Part shown: in pieces, positions 21,366 through 32,768 of the stretch
Layout of the letters: every line of letters begins with the position of its first letter
How positions within the stretch are numbered: the stretch's first letter is position 1
NCBI GenBank assembly: GCA_944548615.1
Contig: OX155962.1
Location: 1,998,983-2,062,982 of the forward strand
Direction: 5' to 3'
DNA from: Micropterix aruncella
Taxonomy: Eukaryota; Arthropoda; Insecta; Lepidoptera; Micropterigidae
Length of the DNA: 64,000 nucleotides
Notes under the pieces: model-generated
What the model was told of the DNA's origin: nothing
Seen by the model: only the letters and a program-made list of their open reading frames with translations
Database searches by the model: none
Translations under genes and position numbers: made by a program

Positions 21366-21755
21366 TTACCGCTTTAGCACAAGCTTCGTACCAGTGAGGC
21401 GAGACAATCAGTCAAATTCGTGCTAATCGATTGGTAAAATTTTGTAAATTAGTTGTAAATCCTCTTTGTGTAATTTATTAAATAAAACAATATAAAGCCC
21501 AAGAAATGTTGATAGCGCTCTACTTCGCGGTCAGCAGAGGACATTCACCGATTGAGCGAGGTGGCTTCCGTACCGCAAATTCCTGTGCATGCTCCGGAGA
21601 GCCCATCCTCGTGATGCACTGAGCGCGAACCGATATGGAATACTGAATACTGATGGCATAAAATGGAATACTTACTGATCTAAATCCGAAACCTAAATAC
21701 TGATCTAAGACATAAATCGGTCAAATGGTATATTGACTCGTGTGATGAGCTTCAT
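21366..21755. other. Unassigned
   Basis: No supported signal. 'aaatactgatctaa' words recur around 21650-21710. Confidence 0.4.
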
Positions 21756-21759
21756 TATA

Positions 21760-21960
21760 TTAATTCTTCTTGTTCTTAGGGTGCCTCTCCCACAAGGGAA
21801 GGTTGGCAGTCAGCTCTGCATACTTCTTGTTGTCCTTTGCGAGGCAAAACAATTCGGCGACACTTGTAATCCCGGTCCATTCTCGTATGTTCGGCAACCA
21901 AGATTTCCATCTTCGGTGTGGTCTCGTCTTCCCTGCAACTTTTCCCATCATAATGAGTTA
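21760..21960 (-). pseudogene. LINE RT C-terminal tail
   Basis: The minus strand encodes GKVAGKTRPHRRWKSWLPNI followed by REWTGITSVAELFCLAKD and YAELTANL. This fits the LINE block GxRxxGRxxxSWLxNxREWxG....LxRxAxx....xxANL. About 63 codons are open; the upstream catalytic domain is absent and an (ATT)n tract lies at 22005-22060. Confidence 0.8.
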
Positions 21961-22074
21961 CAAGAGTTCGTACCTGTCGGGCCTAAGCACGTAACCCATA
22001 CAGTTATTATTATTTTTAAACCCAATTTATTATTATTTTAATAATAATAATAATAATAATGAACTCTTTATTAG

Positions 22075-22135
22075 CACTTTAAAAAATCCGGTGTGTCACC
22101 CCAATACTTTCCGCAAACAAGCCCCTCTCCTTGCC
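22075..22135 (+). repeat. Family M end fragment
   Basis: 'aaaaaaTCCGGTGTGTCACCCCAATACTTTCC' resembles the M terminus; the rest of the element is missing. Confidence 0.6.
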
Positions 22136-22399
22136 TTAACCCAGCCTCCATCAGTGTGCCAATTTGTATTATTTGTAATATTTTCCTTGTTATTTTAATA
22201 GTATTTAAAAAAATATGTAGTATTTTCTTTATTAAAGATAGGCGGACTTTATTAAAGATATATAAAGTTTAAGTTACCTTTATAGGACGGTAGGTAACAT
22301 CAAAGGTAAAACCTTTGATGTTACAAATGTTGATGCCACACAATCTTCGTGACAAATGTTGATGCCAAACACTTAACACAGTTCCATATTTTTCTGGTC

Positions 22400-22497
22400 T
22401 GTTTGTTTGTTTAAAAAACTACACTTATTGCGTAATATTCATTAAGTTATGTTTTATAGCACAATAAAGTTATTCTATTCTATTCTATTCTATTCTA
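22400..22497 (+). repeat. Family S short retroelement 3' end, copy 2
   Basis: 'tagcacaataaagttattc' followed by five TATTC units. Confidence 0.75.
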
Positions 22498-22600
22498 CAC
22501 TACCTACTCAATGGGTAGGTACTATATTACACACTCAACATGGTGGGCCCATTGCCATGTGGTAAAATCTTACGATCATACCGCCAGGGCTATTGTGACT
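22498..22600 (-). mobile_element. L1-type LINE 3' UTR fragment
   Basis: Reverse of 'ccctggcggtatgatcgtaa' and 'ccacatggcaatgggcccac', matching 33486-33540 of the LINE at 32769-33585. Confidence 0.7.
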
Positions 22601-23427
22601 AAATATTTATTTTGGAAAATTAATATTTAACAAGTGTAATTTTTGTAAAGTATTAGCCAAAGTATACATATCTATCTACTTACATATAACTTCGCATACA
22701 ATTATTGCATACAATTATTCATTGCATAAAATAATAGGCAATTGATACCCCATAATAAGTAAACTCTAATACATACATATAAATAGATTAAACGTACCTT
22801 AGTACAGGCGAGGCCTAGTTAGTATGGCTTTGTAATTGAAATAAATGTAAATTTATAAATTTAATAAAGAAAAAAAACAAATTTACAACAAATTTAAACA
22901 AGAAACCAAATTTATGGTATAAGGGTGTCTGAGTTTATTTTCAATGTTAATGATTAATGAAATGTTTAAAGTTTTAAACATAATGGTATTATGATAGCTG
23001 ACATTCTAATTTTTATACAATCTATTACACATCTATTAATTTATTTAAAAAAATACGAAGGCATATTGCTGGATTGACAATGAAATATATTTTTTTTGAT
23101 TATTCTACATAGAATTTGCATTTCTATTTTAATATATTATTCTCCCTGACTCTTAAATCACATTAGTATATTTTGATTATATGTATGTAGATAATATTGA
23201 ATATAATAATACAGCCATGACAACTATCAGGATAGTAATGTTTTTATTAATTATTTTTTTAGCATTTTATTTTGTGACGCATCCAATATTTTTTTTATTT
23301 TGCACTCTTAGCGTTTTAGTGTAGGAATGCCTATCTACTGGAGTAGGTGATTGTATTGTATTGTATAAAAGAATACATGTGTCATCTCAAATGAAATGTG
23401 TCACAAAAATAAATTGGTAAATGGGCC
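22601..23427. other. AT-rich, nothing recognised
   Basis: No coding or dispersed-repeat signal tied to another copy in this window. Confidence 0.4.
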
Positions 23428-23721
23428 CGATTGCGTTTCTTTGTGAACTAAAACTGAAATTAGTTCAAGCGAACGAGATAGAGCAATACGTTAAAGCGGA
23501 ATATGAAACGAACGATCGTCGATAAAAACTACCTGTCGAACTTATACTCGTCCGAATAAATTTGAACACATTTCATGCGGTGTTATATTCGAATGCTTTA
23601 TGGTGGGTAGTTTTATTGCGAAAATATGACAGCCGTTCATTTCACATTCCGCTCTAGTGCATTGCCCTGTCTCGTTCACACGAACTAATTTCCGCTTTTA
23701 GTTCACGAAGAAACGCAATCG
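23428..23721. mobile_element. MITE with ~88 bp terminal inverted repeats
   Basis: CGATTGCGTTTCTTTGTGAA at the left is mirrored by the right end, reading inward through 'ctaaaa..gaaattagttc...gaacgaga.ag.gcaat' and 'agcggaat.tgaaa.gaacg'. About 88 bp per arm at roughly 85% identity, with a ~115 bp unique centre. Non-coding. Confidence 0.85.
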
Positions 23722-23909
23722 AATCGAATGAGTACAATTACATTAAAAATATAAAAAAGAAATAACAGAATACATATTATGTCAACTCAATATCGAAGAT
23801 ATACATACATTTATAAACATTAGTAATACATAAGTACATATTTTATAATACTATCTCGATATATAGGTACCTACAATTTTTATAAAGTCTCGATGACTGC
23901 ATTAATAAG

Positions 23910-24480
23910 TTTTTAAGCTATTGCATAGCTTTTATTGCGGGCCTAGGCCAGCGCGGCGACCGAATGAAGAAATTTCTCAACGAAAATTAATGATTTTAAA
24001 CTGATAATTACGTCTAAACGAGTACTTCTTACGATTCGAAAAAAATATATGTTAAACAAGAACATTTTCCTAATATAATCCTTAGCTTTGAATATTTTAG
24101 ATTTTGTTTATATTACATAGTGTAATTAATTTGTGAAATTAGGTCTAACCGAACACAAAAACGACTATTACGCAAATACTATCTGGCGTATTATTATGAA
24201 ACCTGCACCATTTTAAAGATAATTTAATTATCTATCTTTTTATCTACGATTTTTTTCGAATAATCCGGTTTTTTTGCTTTATCAAATAAAAAATTCGTGC
24301 GCGGCGCTCTATCGGAAGACGTTTAAATTATTCCGAATCGGAATAATTTCAACGTTTTCCGATAGAGCGCAGTTATCTGATATCAGAAAAAAAAATAAAA
24401 GAAATAAATAATTATAATTGCATAAGTTGTTAAAAATGCTATGCCGCTTTACCGCGGCAGTCCCCGAGTGCCACACGTAT
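23910..24480 (+). mobile_element. Family E element, copy 1
   Basis: Starts AAGCTATTGCATAGCTTTTA, ends GGCAGTCCCCGAGTGCCACA plus CGTAT. It matches 34574-35164 in inverted orientation across its whole length. Contains the near-palindrome 'aaattattccgaatcggaataattt' (24327-24350). Non-coding. Confidence 0.85.
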
Positions 24481-24904
24481 TTTTATTTTTATTTGAAAGC
24501 GTGCCCGGCGTCAAAGCCTTGCTTTTGTTGTTCTCTAGCACTTGTTGTATATTTATTACCTTTCATTGTATTTATATCGATAATAATGAAATAACGTTAC
24601 CTCAGCATTAACGTCTGGGGGGAAAGGGATACCGATAACTTTCTCCGAATCGCTCCTAAGCGGATGAAAGAGCCGGCGAACTCACTCGACGCCGTAAAGG
24701 AACATTGAATAACTATACAAGTTTAGTCATATCTATATTTTTCCGATGGCGTTATTGTATGCGCTTGATGAATGAAGGTCTCCCCAGTATGGCGTCACTC
24801 ACAGATTAAGAGACATCTTTGGTTTTTTCATGGAGCGTTCCTTCCAGACAGATTTGCCGCAAGATTTCTGATGTATCCAATCATGTAGTACTATATTTTT
24901 TTTA
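24481..24904. other. Unassigned
   Basis: Moderate GC at 24600-24700; no gene recognised. Confidence 0.4.
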
Positions 24905-25578
24905 TCTTGTAAGGACCCTTGCCATTTGACATTGATTATATATTTAAATATTTCCCTTCCCAGAGTGCATCTAACACAGACTAAAATATCCTTCAATTAC
25001 GTTAGTTTTAAGCTTTTTAACTGCCTCCCTCTCCAAACTAAACTTCTGGAGTTAAAAAAAATCGAGAGTTTTATAAAACGAAAATTGGCATCCACACATG
25101 CTTTCTATAATTTGGACGAATTCTACAGCTTTGCTGAATCGTTTGTAGTCTAAATAGTATTTGTATATTAGATTTAAAAAGTTTAGGACATGAAATGCTA
25201 TTTTACAATATTGATAGGATTTTTTTATTATACGCTTCAGGCATTTTAGTTGTTAAGTTGACTATTGAAACGGTATTATTTCCAAATTATGTTGGAATTT
25301 AATTAGTGGATCATTTAACATTTCTTTCAATATATTTTTTTGTTTTGTTTTTTTTTTTTTATGCGATTATATTTTATTTTATTTTGTTATGTCTTTTAAT
25401 TTGACACTATTGCCACTATTTATATTTCTACTATGTTTTTTCATTTTGAAATTTAACTAATATGTAATTTATCTAATATGTATTTTTCTTGGCGATTTCA
25501 CCAGATTAGGTAGGTATCTTTGTTGTAGATATCTAGTCTTTTTTGAAAAATAAATTATGATTATGATGATTATGATAT
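24905..25578 (+). mobile_element. LINE 3' fragment with RT C-terminal remnant
   Basis: Frame 24926-25153 ends FKLFNCLPLQTKLLELKKIE, SFIKRKL and AFYNLDEFYSF. This is the C-terminal block of a LINE ORF2 (lFNxLP...l...FK..LK..L....yyxxxEFl). The 3' UTR ends in a (GATTAT)n tail at about 25553-25578. Confidence 0.8.
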
Positions 25579-25725
25579 ATTAATAATACGATTTTATATT
25601 GGCAATAATCAGTGAATATTTTGGGACTTACCTATATTAATATTAATAAATATTTTATAAAAAAAATAATGTTAGACGTTAGATACTGTAGAAAATACTC
25701 AATCAGCCAGCAAAATATAGTAATA

Positions 25726-26463
25726 CTAGCTGACCCGTACCCACTTCGTTGGGCGGTAAAACTTTTTACCTGTGATGAAATTATGAGTGTGGTTCGGTTA
25801 GTACTGAGTGCTATGATTTATTTCCTAACTGCCAAAAGAAGGGTTATATTTTTACTGCATATTTATGTATGTATTTGCATGACAATTTGACTATAATATC
25901 GTTATTTGTGAATGTCTTCTTGTGATTCTCTTTAATTATTATCTCTTTAACTATTTATGCACTAAAAGGGATTTTATATGCAGTAAAAGGGAAAAGTCTT
26001 TTGTTTTAAACACTTGAGACGATAAATTTACTTATTTTGATAATAATTCATAATTGTTGATAATATGACCAATAAACATGACCTAACGAATTAAATTATT
26101 TTTTTAATTTGAAAAACTACTTTTTGTGGCTTAAATATAAAAGTTAGACATATACTGTCGCTAATTTTTTTGTAGGCATTATCAAGCTCTACAACTTTTC
26201 TATAGAACTTAATCATATATCTCTCATCGTTAAGGCAGCGTTCGTTAGAAACCTTTTCGTTCGACCGATGTTTCCGACTTACTTTGGAAATCCGACTACC
26301 ACAAAAAAGTCTTTTAATTTTTCGGATTATTATACAGCCTATAACACTCACAAATAACGTGGCTTTCTATTAGTAAAAGAATTTTTAAAATCGGTTCAGT
26401 AGATCCAGAGATTACTTCCTACAACGTCACAAACTTTACCTCTTTATAATGTTATAGTATAGA
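25726..26463 (+). repeat. 'ctagctgacccg' interspersed repeat, copy 3
   Basis: Full-length match to copies 2 and 4, from CTAGCTGACCCGTACCCACT to 'ctctttataatgttatagtatagat'. It contains an extra segment around 26215-26250 ('atatatctctcatcgttaag') that copy 4 also has and copy 2 lacks. Confidence 0.85.
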
Positions 26464-26539
26464 TGATAAATCGTTATAATTAATGGAGCGCTGTATGTTA
26501 CACGATGATTAAATAAATTAATTAATACATAAATATTAG

Positions 26540-26830
26540 ATTGCTCAACGCCATAGTGCAGCTAGAATTTCTTTACAACGTGTAGATGGCACTGATATGT
26601 CCAAATATTGATTAATCTATCCTTATGTTCAATATGGCGGCGTTCGTGGTATAGTACAGTATGGTATATAACAGTATGGCGGCACACTATAGATGGCGCT
26701 CTAAACACGCATATACGGAATGCTATCACGAAATAAAATTTCAATATAATAACAAACGAATTTTATTTTATTTTTAATATCATTTACCTAAAGATGTTCG
26801 TTTTTATACAGGTTTCAATATGTAATAATT
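26540..26830. repeat. Family O interspersed repeat, copy 2
   Basis: 'gtgtagatggcactgatatg', 'tatgttcaatatggcggcgtt' and 'cacactatagatggcg' align with 3600-3905 in the same orientation. Confidence 0.7.
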
Positions 26831-27344
26831 ACACATTTTAATGTTCAGATAGTCTAATATATGGTATTCCATCTCTACGTATAATTTCTGTGATGAAGGT
26901 AATTAGCATATAAAGAAATGCGATAGATGGCACAAATAATTGATTTTTGTTATTGTAATCATTATTGATTAATGATCAATAACACATTATGGGTCTTTAT
27001 AATCAGTCTTTATAATTCCCATGGACAATTTATGGAATATTAGTAATTCTAGGATTTGATAGACGATAATGACGATAAAGGCAATAAATCAATGTAAACT
27101 GCAAGAATCTCAAGGATATCATTGCCGAAACCTCGAACAAGTCATTATAACTAAATCAGAATATTATTTTTATTAAAATAATCAACAATATTCTGATTAT
27201 GGTTCTTACATAAGTTTTAATGGCCAATAATTAGATTCTTGAAATTTATTACGATTGTTCGCATGAATTCACAGATACTGTATATGGGCGTGCGCATATG
27301 AGTTAGTGAATGTTTATTAAATCTCTCTTTTCTGATTATTATTA
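26831..27344. other. Unassigned
   Basis: AT-rich. 'ttattgatcaataa'-type short palindromes near 26960; nothing further. Confidence 0.4.
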
Positions 27345-27605
27345 CACGACTGCCCAACAAAAAAGGAGATAAATGTGTTTAGGGTTCATCTATGTATGTT
27401 TTCCATATATATATATATATATTCTATCATAACTTCTAAACGCTTGAACCGATTTCGAAGCGTGTGGTATTTTTAGAATCGTTATGTCATCCCATATTAA
27501 CTGTCCAAATATAACGTAAGTAGTTGTTCGAATGTCCAAATGTCAATAAATTAACATAAATATCTCGTGTTCAGTGTTAAATAAACGGTCTGATTGAGTA
27601 CAGTA
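27345..27605 (+). mobile_element. Family N element, copy 2 (3' truncated)
   Basis: Starts ACACGACTGCCCAACAAAAA; the shared interior stops near 27600, where a GC-rich repeat begins. Contains an (AT)n expansion at 27408-27422. Confidence 0.8.
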
Positions 27606-27619
27606 AACGGTCTGACGGA

Positions 27620-28335
27620 GTAATCTGGTTGCAAATTGGAAGTAAGGGCGTGAGTGTAAGCCCGCTAGGTAACACACCTAGTGTTCTCGCGGCATCTTAC
27701 GGGCATGTGGCGGAGCTTGACGGTGGACTGTTTTGTCCAAGTCTTCTGCGGTCACTTTACGGGAGAGAGAACGACTAATCGTTAAAACTTCCTGAGGTGG
27801 TGACAGGCTCGCCCGTTGTAGTTGACAACTCTAGATGTCATCCGGGGGAGTTTGGAAACAGTATTGTTTCCTTTAGAGCGGGGGCGGTTGTTTACCTTGT
27901 GATAGCAGCTCTTGAAAAGACCATTAGGCTACCCGATTCCGGGTAAGATGCCGTGGTCCGCGATAATTTCGGTTTACACCGACCATCGCTACACTAGGGA
28001 GAGGATCGCGCAAGCGACTTGGAACCTGTAACCAGTCGAGAGTTTGGAGATATCCTGATGGTTAATTCCAGAAGGAGATATCCTTGCAAAACTGGTAGTC
28101 AGGCGGCGAGGCTGCCCGCTGGTTACCTTTCCCGGTGCCTCGCCGTAAGGCGTTGGCCTCTGACGGACATGTTAACATAGCTCGACAGTAGATTTGTATT
28201 GTCTCTAAGTCTTCAACGCTCATCCCACGGCTAAAAAAACGATCACATGTCGTTGTACCAGCCTGGGGTGACGGGGTCGCTCGTTGTAGTCGACGCCTCC
28301 CCACTATTGTTGTTATTATTATTATTATAATCAAG
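27620..28335 (+). mobile_element. GC-rich repeat, copy 3: GCR-A piece joined to GCR-B piece
   Basis: 27620-27845 matches the 3' third of GCR-A ('ggaagtaagggcgtgagtgt', 'cagaacgactaatcgttaaa'-like, 'gacaggctcgcccgttgtag'). From about 27846 it jumps back to an internal GCR position ('gggggagtttggaaacagta') and continues as GCR-B to 'gtcgctcgttgtagtcgacg', followed by a TTA microsatellite. Both pieces share orientation. Confidence 0.8.
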
Positions 28336-29356
28336 CTTTTACTTGTTCCGATCTTATTCCACGATAAATAAACTACTCATAAGAGTCGCTGTCGATTTAT
28401 CGATAACCTATAATTATACGGAGTCTCTAATCTCGAGCCCTACAAGCCACTTGAAATTCCTACAAAACAGCATCAAAACAGTAATTTCAACTCCTGCATA
28501 ATATCGACATTTTTGTGTGAATACTGATTTAATTCCAGTCGTCACGCGATCGATTCTAATATAACGCTTCCAAAGCAGTGAAAAAGTAGTCGCTTCAGGA
28601 TCGGCCGAGAATTTATAATGAGTCATTTTATATTAATAACAGTTGATGAGGTGCTCATAAAAATGTTAAGATGATCGCGCGAATGAACAACATCAACAAC
28701 ACACAACTCGATCGCAAATAATACGTTTCGATGTTTTAATAGCTGCGACTGGTTTGTACTTTGCACGAGTCGGACTCGGGCAAAGATCGAGAATCGCCGA
28801 AATGCAGAAAGCATACAATTGATTAAAAAATGGTTTGTCGTTTCGAAATGATTGTGATTTTTTACAAAAAATTACCGATCCAGGGGAATTGCCGAAAAGG
28901 TGTTTTATTTTGTTTTTTTTTTTAGAAAAGTTTTGCATAAGGAACTACTATTCATGAATCTTTTACCTCTGAAATAGCTGTCTATTTCAGATTGCTATAA
29001 GAGTAAAAACTTACTACTTTTCTTTAAATAAAACTTTAAACGCGTTTTTCTCAAAACCATGTTTTTCAGTTTTGCGCCAGTGATAATAAAAAAAACTACT
29101 TGATGGATGGACTTGTTCCAAAAAAAAGTTAAAAAACTATTAAATTTTCTTCTATATAAACTGAAAGAAACTTTTTTTTACTAGTCAAACACAAAATTTT
29201 TAGGGAAAAAACCGATTTCATTTCTTTATATACTTGAAAATTTTTAAAAATTAAAACTTTTACATATATTTTTTAGTTCATCTACAAAATACATAATATG
29301 TCAAAATTAATATCCTTGTTTATTTATTTTGTTTCAGAACAAAATACGTTCGCTAT
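28336..29356. other. Unassigned, single-copy-looking
   Basis: 28380-28830 has intermediate GC and several short frames with no recognisable domain. It does not match other parts of the window and might be host non-coding sequence. Confidence 0.4.
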
Positions 29357-30118
29357 TCTGCCGTCGTAAATGAAAACACAGTAACTGAAAAAATACGTTT
29401 TGGGAAAAACGCGGTCAAAGTTCAGTTGTTAAATATTTGTTTTCATGAACAAAGTAATCAATATAGATTATTTCTTTTAATCTTTAATGTCAAAAAATAG
29501 TTTGAACTTCAGTTATGCATAAAAATATATATTAAATTATAATTGTTTAATTAATTAAATTAGATATTTTGTTTTAAATTAGGAAAATAATTTGATATTT
29601 TTTTTATTTTTAAGCTTTAACACCGTAACTGAGTGGCTACTGTGTTATACGTAAATTTTACCCATTTTAGTGTGTTCTAAGCATGTAAAATAAATATATT
29701 TTTTTAAATAAATAAAAAACTGCAGGCACCTTAAACACAGTAATTGAGATACTTTGATTAATTCGTGTATTAATAAATTAACTTTTAACAAAATTTTACC
29801 TAAAACCAGAGTATTTGAAGAAACCGTGTTGTAACCAAACAAAAATATTTCTTAAATGCTTTTAAGTATTAAAAAAGATCACAGTAAATAATAGGTTACT
29901 GTATTTTAACTTAAGAAATTATACATACTGTGTTTTTTATTTAAAATATTCTGTTTTTTTTAACACTGTGTTTTTATCTAAGGTATCTCGGTAACTATCC
30001 ATCGACAGACAAACCGAAAAATTTGCCTTATAGTACTCCAACTCGTGATTTTAAAGAACCAAACTTGTATAAAAACAGTAAATGAAGTTACTGTGTTTTT
30101 ATTTACGACGGCAGTATT
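29357..30118. mobile_element. MITE with TIR 'CTGCCGTCGTAAAT'
   Basis: Left end CTGCCGTCGTAAATGAAAAC then ACAGTAACTG; the right end is its inverse (CAGTAAATGAAGTTACTGTG, TTTTTATTTACGACGGCAG). About 35 bp arms. TATT borders both sides, a possible target duplication. The interior repeats the terminal motif CACAGTAACTGA in decayed form at about 29632, 29736, 29880 and 29930. Non-coding. Confidence 0.8.
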
Positions 30119-30469
30119 ACCGGCGCAAGCAGATACCGTCTTTTCTGCAGCGGTAGAAACATTTGCAATTCAATATCTGAAAGATACTTTTATTTACTAT
30201 TACAAAAAATATTTTCATCTTTCAAATGTTAATTAAACTGATATAAAAGATTCATGATCAAATTCCAACTACAGGTTAAAAAAAAAATGTTTTTTTGGCC
30301 GCCTAAACAAATCTCCCTCCGTATTAAATAATTTTAAAAAAATAGTCTTTAGTGGGTTTCATTAATACAAATTGAAGTACCTACCTTATTTTTCAAACTT
30401 TCGGAGTATTTCATGTATGTGATTTTGAATGAAGCGAAACGGTCAGTCCCGTCGAAAGAGTCGAGCTTG
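30119..30469. other. Unassigned
   Basis: AT-rich; no supported signal. Confidence 0.4.
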
Positions 30470-30761
30470 TTAACCCTTGGAGTAAATCGGTATTTTCATG
30501 GGATTTTCGGCGACATCGACTTAAAGTACTATAACTACGAAACTACTACACCAATCATAAAAAGAACAACTGCACAATGATTGCATTGAAATTTCGAATA
30601 TAGAATATTGGAATATCATTTTGTAAAACAGTTAGATAATTATGAATAAATATGAGAACGTCAAAGAAGTGAAAAAAACGCGCGACCAGATTTGGTCGAC
30701 TCGTACTCAACGGATAATTGTTTCGCGACCAGATTTGGTTGACTCATACTCAACGGGTTAA
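30470..30761. mobile_element. piggyBac-type MITE, copy 2 (intact ends)
   Basis: TTAA at both edges (30470-30473 and 30758-30761) with inverted ends CCCTTGGAGTA and CCCGTTGAGTA. TTAA target duplications with CCC-starting termini are the piggyBac hallmark. Matches 8564-8871 inverted. No transposase. Confidence 0.85.
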
Positions 30762-31089
30762 AATGCCGAATCAGTTTGTCTTGATCATCTTTTATTCAAC
30801 AAAAGTAACTCAAGGATTAACCAAATATCGAATTAATATTATTATTTTATTCAATCACCAGTTGAAATGTCTTCCTAGTAATCGCCGTATACTAACGTTG
30901 AGATGGAGTGAGATGGAGGCAACAGGAAACTTCTCAATTCAGACCTGGTATTTTTTCTGTATTCCGTAAATGAAAAACCGAATATGTCTTCTATATTTTT
31001 TGTTATTTCATTGATTTTTTGTTGTATCAATAAAAAGTTTACGGTTTCTATACCTCTGTATTCAACGACCAAAAGGTTAAAAGGCTTAA

Positions 31090-32010
31090 CCGATTGACTT
31101 CTGAGGGGTCAAGTAAGCGGTGCAATTCATAAAACGTTCAAAAGATGTCGAAAATGTTCAATAATTTTGAAAGATGGATGGGCAAAAATGTACGAACCCT
31201 GGCCTAGAGACCAATAACGATGAGTCATACGTCATTAGAAAGGTATTGTTATGTTCTACAACTTTTTCTAGGGCGGAAAATCTCAAATCGGTGTGGGAAA
31301 AAAGTTATCTTAAAAAATAAAAAAGATATTTTTTTATCGCCTTTGGGTGTTATACCTGATTTTACAAGGATAAATAATAGTTTTCAAGGTTCCTAATAAT
31401 ATACACAATTATAAAAATAAAAGCACGATTTATTGTGACAAAACAACCTGTTTTTAGAACTATGGTTCATCAATAATAATATCCATTTTGCACATAATGG
31501 TTTTGCATATAATGATTTCCATTTCATTTTGCACATAATGGTTTTGCACATAATGCATATTCTTAATAATAAACATAATTTGTGTTCATATAAATTCAAG
31601 ATAATTGTTTTTATGAGAGTATTTAAGTAGGTATTATTAAGGACCTTGAAAAGTATCCTTATCCGTGAAAAAAAGTTAATCATGGCGAAAGGCGATATTT
31701 TTTTTTGTCCGTATTTTTTCCTCCAAAGCGATTTGAGATTTCCCTCCACAGAAAAAGTTTTAGAACATATAAAAACCTTTGCAATGACGCATCACTCATC
31801 GTTATTGGTCTCTAGGTCGAAACTGCCATCCTCCTTTGAAACATTGGCCCCTCAGGGGTCAGGTAAGCTGTGTAATTCATAAAACGTTAAAAAAATCTCG
31901 AAAATGTCCAAAAATGAGCCCTGCGGGCACGAGATAAGTCTTAAAATTCGAAACATAGAGTCCTGAGGGGACAAGTAAGCGCTGTGATTCATAAAAATAA
32001 AATTAAAAAT
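31090..32010. repeat. Inverted-repeat element with long decayed arms
   Basis: 'agagaccaataacgatgagt' near 31206 and its inverse 'atcgttattggtctctagg' near 31798 bound arms that continue inward through the inverse of 'gatttgagatttccctccacagaaaaagtttta'. Outside the arms 'gaggggtcaagtaagcggtg' plus 'aattcataaaacgtt' occurs as direct repeats at about 31106, 31853 and 31955. Confidence 0.7.
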
Positions 32011-32734
32011 AAAAGATTTTAAATTCAAAAAAGTACAAACGACAAATTAATAATAAAACTATTATATTGGCATGTACCCTGCGGGCACAGGTAATACCTA
32101 ATCTAATATGTTTATGACTCTATTGGCACCTAAATTCTTTCACTTACATGAGAATTGGCTGTAAGGGATTATAATTTCAGCAATATATTCTATCTATCTA
32201 TCTATATAAATATACATTCAATGTCAACGTCAATGGACTGCTACAGTTAAATATTATTTTATAGTCAACTTGTCTCAAAATGTTTCATATTAAGAATTAT
32301 TTTCTCAGTAAGATACGAAACCCTCGGCGCGCGAGTCGATATTAATTTCACATGGCCGATTTTAATTTTATTCTCTTCATTGCGGCGACCTCTCTGGCTT
32401 GGTCCCTCTGACCTGCGATTTGACACAACGCAATGTTTAGACAAGCCATGACGTTTTGTCATTTGAAATGACAAGACTTACGCAAGATTTTGCGACTGCT
32501 AGTGTGTGGCCGCCGGCAGAATGTTGAATTCCTTGAAAACGCGGAGAGTAAATTTGTTAAGGTGGCGTTAAACGGAGCAGTTTAAGCATTTCACTAATTT
32601 TAATTCATAGTGTGTTGTTACGTTATGAGAGTAAAAAAACATTTTATTTATTTATTTATGTAATAGCAAAATAAAACAAAGTTACTGTACCTGTATAATC
32701 TGCAATAATAGTTTTTTTTTACTCATAATAGTAA
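32011..32734. other. Unassigned
   Basis: Includes a (TCTA)n stretch at 32188-32206. 32290-32560 has higher GC but no recognisable frame. Confidence 0.4.
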
Positions 32735-32768
32735 AAAAAAAAATCGGTTGTGTCACCCCAAGACTTTC

